Origin: Kineosporia succinea
GTDB taxonomy: Bacteria > Actinomycetota > Actinomycetes > Actinomycetales > Kineosporiaceae
Direction: 5' to 3'
DNA length: 64,000 nt
NCBI RefSeq assembly: GCF_030811555.1
Contig: NZ_JAUSQZ010000001.1
Span: forward strand, 1,984,001 to 2,048,000
Each line of letters starts with the position of its first letter. Position 1 is the first letter of the stretch. This document shows positions 58,401-64,000 of this stretch, in pieces. Under the pieces are notes generated by a model. That model made no database searches, was not told where the DNA came from, and saw only the letters and a list, made by a program, of their open reading frames with translations. Both the position numbers and the translations under genes were made by a program.

Positions 58401-61205
58401 GTGGCCGCCAGCAAGACCGCGACCGGTAGGCGGCTCGTGATCGTCGAGTCGCCGACCAAGGCCCGGAAGATCGCCGAGTACCTCGGCCCGGAGTTCGACG
58501 TCGAGGCGAGTGTCGGCCACATCCGCGACCTGCCGCAGCCGAGCGAGCTGCCGCCGGAGATGAAGAAGGGGCCCTTCGGCAAGTTCGCCGTCGACGTGGA
58601 GAACGGCTTCGAGGCCTACTACGTCGTCGACGCGGACAAGAAGAAGAAGGTCAGCGAGCTCAAGCGGGCGATGAAGGACGCTGACGAGCTCTACCTCGCC
58701 ACCGATGAGGACCGCGAGGGCGAGGCCATCGCGTGGCACCTGCTCCAGGTGCTCGAGCCGAAGATCCCGGTGCACCGGATGGTCTTCCACGAGATCACCC
58801 GCGAGGCGATCCGGCGCGCCCTGGAACAGACCCGCGACCTCGACGAGCGACTGGTCGACGCCCAGGAGACGCGGAGGATCCTGGACCGGCTGTACGGGTA
58901 CGAGGTCTCCCCCGTGCTCTGGCGCAAGGTGCGGGCCGGCCTGTCCGCCGGACGGGTCCAGTCCGTCGCCACCCGCCTGGTGGTGGAGCGCGAGCGCGAG
59001 CGGATGGCCTTCCGCTCGGCGTCGTACTGGGACATCACCGGTGAGTTCGCGGCCTCCGAGGGCCACGCCCAGGCCGGCCGCTGGTTCGAGGCCCGCCTGG
59101 TCAGCCTGGACGCGCGACGTGTGGCCACCGGCCGCGACTTCAACGACGTCGGGCAGCTGACCTCGGCCGACGTGGTGCACCTCGACGAAGAGGCCGCGAA
59201 CGTCCTGGTGCGGGCGCTCGACGGGGCCAACCCCGACGTGCGCAGCGTGGAGGAGAAGCCCTACCGGCGTCGTCCGGCAGCCCCCTTCACCACCTCGACC
59301 CTGCAGCAGGAGGCCGGGCGCAAGCTGCGGCTGTCGGCGAAGCAGGCCATGCGCACCGCGCAGTCGCTGTACGAGAACGGCTACATCACCTACATGCGTA
59401 CCGACAGCACCACGCTGTCGGACCAGGCGGTGAACGCCGCCCGCACCCAGGCGTCCGACCTGTACGGCCCGGAGTACGTGCCGGCCAAGCCGCGTGTGTA
59501 CGCCAGCAAGTCGAAGAACGCGCAGGAGGCGCACGAGGCGATCCGCCCGGCCGGCGATCACTTCCGCACCCCCGCCCAGGTCTCGAACGAGCTGCGGGGT
59601 GACGACTTCCGGCTCTACGAGCTGATCTGGAAGCGCACCGTGGCCTCCCAGATGGAAGACGCGCGCGGCTCCACCGCGACGATCCGGCTGGGTGCGCGCA
59701 CGAACGACGGACGGGACGCGGTCTTCGGTGCCTCCGGCACCGTGATCACCTTCCGCGGCTTCCTGGCGGCCTACGAGGAGGGCCGCGACGAGGAGCGGCA
59801 CACCGGTGACGACGACGAGCGCCGCCTGCCCGAACTCACCGTCGGTGACCAGCTCGACGCCCGTGACCTGACCGCCGACGGCCACACCACGTCCCCGCCT
59901 CCCCGCTACACCGAGGCGAGTCTGGTGAAGGCGCTGGAGGAGCGGGGCATCGGCCGGCCGTCCACCTACGCCGCCACGATCAGCGTGATCGTCGACCGCG
60001 GTTACGTCGGCCACAAGGGCAACGCCCTGGTGCCGACGTGGCTCGCGTTCGCCGTGACCCGGCTGCTGGAAGAGCATTTCGGTGGCCTGGTGGACTACGA
60101 CTTCACCGCCTCGATGGAGGCCGACCTCGACCAGATCGCGGCCGGTGAGCAGGACCGCAAGGAGTGGCTGGCGCGGTTCTACTTCGGCGACGGCTCGGCG
60201 AACGGCACCCCGGGCGCGGCCCCCTCGGCCGGCCCGGACGTGATGCACGGGCTGAAGCCGCTCGTGGACGACCTGGGTGACATCGACGCCCGCGACATCA
60301 ACTCGGTGCCGCTGGGTGAGGGCATCGTGCTGCGGGTCGGTCGCTACGGCCCCTACCTCGAGGTCCCGGGCGAGGACGGCGAGGCCAAGCGGGCCAGCGT
60401 GCCCGACGACGTCGCGCCCGACGAGCTGACCGTGGAGAAGGCCCGCGAACTGCTCGAGACGCAGGCCGACGGGGACAAGGAGCTGGGCACCGACCCGGAC
60501 ACCGGGCACCAGATCGTGGCGCGCAACGGCCGGTTCGGTCCGTACGTCACCGAGGTGCTGCCCGAGGACGCGCCGAAGTCGGCCAAGCCGCGCACCGGAA
60601 GCCTTTTCAAGAGCATGGACCTGCAGTCCATCGGTCTGGACGAGGCCCTCAAGCTGCTCTCGCTGCCGCGTCTGGTCGGGGTCGACCCGGAGACCAACGA
60701 GGAGGTCACCGCGCAGAACGGCCGTTACGGCCCGTACCTGAAGCGCGGCACCGACTCGCGGTCGCTGGAGACCGAGGACCAGCTCTTCACGATCACGATG
60801 GACGAGGCGAAGGCGATCTACGCCCAGCCGAAGCAGCGGGGTCGCCGGGCCGCGGCGCCGCCGCTGCGTGAGCTCGGGGCCGACCCGGAGACCAGCGCGC
60901 CGATCGTGATCAAGGACGGCCGGTTCGGCGCGTACGTCACCGACGGCACGACCAACGCGACCCTGCGCAAGGACGACGAGGTCGAGTCGATCACGCTGGA
61001 GCGGGCGGCCGAACTGCTCGCCGAGAAGCGGGCGGCCGGGCCGAAGAAGAAGGTCACGAAGAAGACCACGGCCAAGAAGACGACCGCGAAGAAGACCACG
61101 TCGGCGGCCAAGAAGACCACCGCCAAGAAGACGACGGCGAAGAAGACGACCACCAAGAAGGCGGCCTCGGCGGCTACCAAGAAGGCCGCCGCGAGCTCCG
61201 ACTAG
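58401..61205 (+). CDS. topA: DNA topoisomerase I
   Basis: TopA relaxes negative supercoils. The 934-residue protein has the Toprim domain (RLVIVESPTKARKIAEYLG, acidic DEDREGEAIAWH), the catalytic Tyr331 in NGYITYMRTDSTT and SLVKALEERGIGRPSTYA. C-terminal repeats (NGRFGPYV, NGRYGPYLKRG, DGRFGAYVTDG) replace zinc fingers and bind DNA. A tail of Lys-Lys-Thr-Thr units closes it, as in other actinobacteria, and helps processivity there. GTG at 58401 has AGGAAAGG upstream. Confidence 0.97.
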   Translation: MAASKTATGRRLVIVESPTKARKIAEYLGPEFDVEASVGHIRDLPQPSELPPEMKKGPFGKFAVDVENGFEAYYVVDADKKKKVSELKRAMKDADELYLATDEDREGEAIAWHLLQVLEPKIPVHRMVFHEITREAIRRALEQTRDLDERLVDAQETRRILDRLYGYEVSPVLWRKVRAGLSAGRVQSVATRLVVERERERMAFRSASYWDITGEFAASEGHAQAGRWFEARLVSLDARRVATGRDFNDVGQLTSADVVHLDEEAANVLVRALDGANPDVRSVEEKPYRRRPAAPFTTSTLQQEAGRKLRLSAKQAMRTAQSLYENGYITYMRTDSTTLSDQAVNAARTQASDLYGPEYVPAKPRVYASKSKNAQEAHEAIRPAGDHFRTPAQVSNELRGDDFRLYELIWKRTVASQMEDARGSTATIRLGARTNDGRDAVFGASGTVITFRGFLAAYEEGRDEERHTGDDDERRLPELTVGDQLDARDLTADGHTTSPPPRYTEASLVKALEERGIGRPSTYAATISVIVDRGYVGHKGNALVPTWLAFAVTRLLEEHFGGLVDYDFTASMEADLDQIAAGEQDRKEWLARFYFGDGSANGTPGAAPSAGPDVMHGLKPLVDDLGDIDARDINSVPLGEGIVLRVGRYGPYLEVPGEDGEAKRASVPDDVAPDELTVEKARELLETQADGDKELGTDPDTGHQIVARNGRFGPYVTEVLPEDAPKSAKPRTGSLFKSMDLQSIGLDEALKLLSLPRLVGVDPETNEEVTAQNGRYGPYLKRGTDSRSLETEDQLFTITMDEAKAIYAQPKQRGRRAAAPPLRELGADPETSAPIVIKDGRFGAYVTDGTTNATLRKDDEVESITLERAAELLAEKRAAGPKKKVTKKTTAKKTTAKKTTSAAKKTTAKKTTAKKTTTKKAASAATKKAAASSD

Positions 61206-61223
61206 ACCTGGTTCTCGCAGCTG

Positions 61224-61307
61224 GCCAAGGGTGGACGCGGCGGTCGGGTTCGGGACGGAAGTCCCGGTTCCGTCCCCGGGCTCCCGGGTACCGCGCCCAC
61301 CCTTGGC
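61224..61307. terminator. Large inverted repeat after topA
   Basis: GCCAAGGGTGG (61224-61234) pairs with CCACCCTTGGC (61297-61307); the 62 bases between contain GGGACGGAAGTCCC-type pairing. It begins 19 bp past the topA stop and may end transcription or form a structured RNA end. Confidence 0.55.
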
Positions 61308-61422
61308 TGAGCACTCTTCGGGGGACACCGTTCCGTGGTCACCGGCCCGTACCGTGCGGAACTCACGGGCCCTCGCTGGGCGGCGCGGGTGAAGGTTTCC
61401 CAGGACTGTCCGGGGTGGCCGT

Positions 61423-61428
61423 TACCCT
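61423..61428 (+). promoter_or_regulatory. -10 element for a leaderless tmk mRNA
   Basis: TACCCT is followed by six bases and GTG at 61435; no Shine-Dalgarno sequence is present. Confidence 0.5.
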
Positions 61429-61434
61429 GACCGA

Positions 61435-64000
61435 GTGACAGCCAGCGGACACCACGAGACCGGGCCCGGCCCTGACCCCGAGACCGCGGCGGCATCGCGC
61501 GGGCCGTTCTCCCGGGCGCTGGCCGTGTCCTCGTTCGGGGGCTGGCTGGGGCTGCTCGCCGTCACCGCCACGGCGGCCACCCTCGCCGACGTCTCCTACG
61601 CCCGGGCCAACCTGGCCGTCGCCGGTGTCCTGGCCCTGTGGCTCGCCGGCTGGCTGCTGGCCGAACCGGCCGCGGCCGCCCTGGCCGGGCGCAAGGGCCT
61701 GCTGGCCGGGGCCGATGTGCTGCGCGCGGTGCTGTTCGTCAGCATCCCGGTGCTCGGCTCGTTGAGCTGGGTCCTGATCGCCGCCGTCCTGCTCGGTGCG
61801 CTCAGCCAGGTGGCGCGGCGTGCCGCCGCCACGACGCACCCGGCCGTGGTCTTCGGCCCGGCGCCGTTCGCGGGCCTCGCGTTCTCCGTCCTCGCCCTGG
61901 CGAACGGCCTGCTGGCCGGGCTGGCCGGGCGGTTCGCCGACCATCCGCTCGACCTCACGCTCACCCTCACCGCGCTGGTGCTCCTGGTCTCGGCCGGGCT
62001 GAACGCCCGGGGCCCGCTCATCCCGGCCGGCGCCGGTGCCGCCGGTGAGCCGGCGCTGCCCGCGTTCGCCGCCGGGCGTCCACTCGTCAGCTCCGTCCCG
62101 GCCGCGAAAGGCCTGGTCACCGGCATGCTCGCGGCCTTCGCGGCGGCCGGTCTGGTCGCCGGTCTGGCCCAGACCTACGTGCGTGACCTGGGTGCCGGGC
62201 AGCCCGGTTTCGGGATGCTGTTCGCCGCTGTCGTCGCCGGCCTGGCCCTCGGGCTGAGGGTGGCTCCCGGGCTGCTCGGGGGCTTCGCCCGGGCCCGGCT
62301 CTTCGCCCTCGCCCTGATCGCGACCGGCCTGTTCCTCGCGGCGATCGCCCTGATCCCCAACATGGTGATGGCGGTCCTGCTCACCGTGGGCCTGAGCATC
62401 TGCGGCGGCGTCGTGTGGGGCACCGGCGGCGCGCTGCTCGGTCTGGCCGTCGACGACACCGTGCGTGGCCGGGCCTTCTCCTACCTCGGCGCCGCGGCCC
62501 AGATCGCGCTGGTCGCGGTGCTGGCGATCGGGCCCGCCCTGGCCGCCGGAATCGGCCGCCACACCTTCAACTTCACCGACTCGCACTCGCTCACCTACAA
62601 CGGTGCCGCGTTCGTGTTCCTGATCGCCGCCGTGCTGGCCGTGGCCATCGGGGTGGCCACCTACCGCCGCACCGACGACGGCACCGGTTCCGGGCTGCGG
62701 CACGACCTGCAGGCGCTGCTCGCGGCCCGCCGGGCCCAGCCGGTCACGCCCCCGGCGCCGGCCGAGTACCCCGGCGTGTTCGTGGCACTCGAGGGTGGCG
62801 ACGGCAGCGGCAAGTCCACCCAGGCCCGTCTGCTGGCCGACTGGCTACGCACCGACCAGGGTCACGACGTCGTGCTCACCCGGGAGCCCGGCGCCACCCC
62901 GCTCGGCGTGCGGCTGCGTGAGGTGCTGCTGGGCAACGCCTCCGAGCTGGGCAGCCGGGCCGAGGCCCTGCTGTTCGCGGCCGACCGGTCGCACCACGTC
63001 GAGGCGGTCGTGCGGCCGGCGCTCGAGCGCGGGGCGGTCGTCGTCACCGATCGCTACATCGACTCCTCGGTCGCCTACCAGGGCGCCGGGCGTGAGCTCG
63101 ACGGCGACGAGGTGCAGCGCCTTTCCGCCTGGGCCACCGGTGATCTGGTGCCCGCCCTCACCGTTCTGCTCGACGTCGACCCGGTGATCAGCAAGGCTCG
63201 CCGGGCGCGCGACGCCTCGCGCACGGGTGAAGACCGGCTCGAGTCCCTGGCCGACGAGTTCCACGACCGGGTGCGGGCCGAGTTCCTGGCCCTGGCCCGC
63301 CGGGCACCGCACCGCTACCTGGTGGTCGACGCCGGGATGGGCCCCGACGAGCTGCAGCACCTCATCCGCGAGCGGGTGCGGCAGGTGCTGCCGGTCTCGG
63401 CGCGCCGCCGCGCCGAGCTGAACGAGCGGCTCGCCGACGAAGAACAGGCCCGCGAGCGCCGGGCCGCCGCCGAGGCCGAGGTCCTGCGGATGGACGCGGA
63501 TCTCCGCCGCCGCCGGGTGCTCGAGGCCCGCGAGCGCGAGGAGTCACGGCGCCGGGCGCGCGACGAGGCCGAGCGCCAGCTGCAGCACGAGGCCGAGCGC
63601 GAGCTGCGGTCCGAGGAGTCACGGCGTAACCGCGAGGAGGTCGACCGGCGGGCCAGCGAGGCGGCGGCCGCCGCGGCGCTGGGGCCGGTCACCGAGCCGG
63701 TTCGGATGCCGGGCCGCTACCCGGCCCGTCCCGACGCACCGACGCAGGTCGTGCCGCCGGTCCGGCCTGACGAGCCGACGCAGATCGTGCCCCCGGTGCG
63801 TCCCGACGAGCCGACGCGTTCGGTCCAGCCGGTTCAGCCGGTTCAACCTTCGCCCCCGGCGGCGCCCCATCAGCCGGGTCAACCGGGTCAGCCGGGCTAC
63901 CCCGCTCAGTCGGGTCAGCCGGGTCCGTCCGGTCAGCCGGGTCCGTCGTCCACGGGACCACAGCCGACGCAGCCGCCCGGTGCCCAGCCGCCCGCGCGTC
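61435..64000 (+). CDS. tmk: MFS-like membrane domain fused to thymidylate kinase (3' end outside window)
   Basis: One open frame runs from GTG 61435 to the window end (855 codons). Residues about 30-420 are a transporter-like domain of ten or more helices (RAFSYLGAAAQIALVAVLAI among them). Residues 448-660 are a dTMP kinase: P-loop ALEGGDGSGKSTQARLLADW, REPGATPLG, TDRYIDSSVAYQGAGREL and the LID region RASRTGEDRLE-like stretch. An Arg/Glu-rich coiled coil and a Pro/Gln tail follow. Fused kinases of this sort occur at the same place in Streptomyces (SCO3542). The kinase makes dTDP for DNA synthesis; the role of the membrane half is unknown. Confidence 0.92.
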   Translation, partial: MTASGHHETGPGPDPETAAASRGPFSRALAVSSFGGWLGLLAVTATAATLADVSYARANLAVAGVLALWLAGWLLAEPAAAALAGRKGLLAGADVLRAVLFVSIPVLGSLSWVLIAAVLLGALSQVARRAAATTHPAVVFGPAPFAGLAFSVLALANGLLAGLAGRFADHPLDLTLTLTALVLLVSAGLNARGPLIPAGAGAAGEPALPAFAAGRPLVSSVPAAKGLVTGMLAAFAAAGLVAGLAQTYVRDLGAGQPGFGMLFAAVVAGLALGLRVAPGLLGGFARARLFALALIATGLFLAAIALIPNMVMAVLLTVGLSICGGVVWGTGGALLGLAVDDTVRGRAFSYLGAAAQIALVAVLAIGPALAAGIGRHTFNFTDSHSLTYNGAAFVFLIAAVLAVAIGVATYRRTDDGTGSGLRHDLQALLAARRAQPVTPPAPAEYPGVFVALEGGDGSGKSTQARLLADWLRTDQGHDVVLTREPGATPLGVRLREVLLGNASELGSRAEALLFAADRSHHVEAVVRPALERGAVVVTDRYIDSSVAYQGAGRELDGDEVQRLSAWATGDLVPALTVLLDVDPVISKARRARDASRTGEDRLESLADEFHDRVRAEFLALARRAPHRYLVVDAGMGPDELQHLIRERVRQVLPVSARRRAELNERLADEEQARERRAAAEAEVLRMDADLRRRRVLEAREREESRRRARDEAERQLQHEAERELRSEESRRNREEVDRRASEAAAAAALGPVTEPVRMPGRYPARPDAPTQVVPPVRPDEPTQIVPPVRPDEPTRSVQPVQPVQPSPPAAPHQPGQPGQPGYPAQSGQPGPSGQPGPSSTGPQPTQPPGAQPPAR

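Overview
The window is GC-rich chromosomal DNA from an actinomycete. Codons end mostly in G or C, GTG starts are common, and many genes overlap by ATGA or GTGA. The gene order around the Tad genes, a 6C small RNA, bldG, a proton pyrophosphatase, topA and a membrane-fused thymidylate kinase matches the conserved actinobacterial block known from Streptomyces and, in part, mycobacteria. A Kineosporia-like genus would fit, but that is inference. I saw no insertion sequence, prophage, CRISPR array, rRNA or tRNA.

Layout. 1-6.4 kb: histidine utilisation (IclR regulator, hutU, an M20 amidohydrolase, hutF, hutI; no hutH or classical hutG here). 6.4-10.8 kb: a GNAT acetyltransferase, a Gfo/Idh oxidoreductase and an ABC exporter with a His/Asp repeat inside its ATPase domain. 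11.1-27.3 kb: a choline and glycine betaine catabolic region. It holds a three-component Rieske demethylase, an IclR regulator, betB, betA, a ProV/ProW/ProX-type importer and a dimethylglycine dehydrogenase, with three DUF805 membrane proteins in between. Together these would take choline to betaine aldehyde, betaine, dimethylglycine and sarcosine; the GcvT-like half of the last enzyme would pass one-carbon units to folate. A 17-bp motif recurs in three of the promoters. 27.3-40.5 kb: mixed genes (DUF2000, AraC, two aldo-keto reductases, TetR, an S49 protease, a SigE-type sigma factor with a membrane partner, VOC protein, acs, LytTR regulator, GtrA protein, degenerate Fic protein, HAD phosphatase).

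40.7-48 kb: the 6C RNA, then ssd-tadA-tadB-tadC-pilin-tadE-tadG for a Flp/Tad pilus, followed by bldG and its partner anti-sigma kinase. The helicase gene usual at this site in relatives is absent. 48.4-64 kb: H+-pyrophosphatase, a methyltransferase, a four-gene conservon (cvnA-D), topA, and an MFS-thymidylate kinase fusion cut by the window end.

Two features run through the window. The first is a set of tandem repeats with an 18-bp unit, encoding hexapeptides, in unrelated genes. The second is a group of genes with a TANNNT -10 element six or seven bases before the start codon, which suggests leaderless transcripts.
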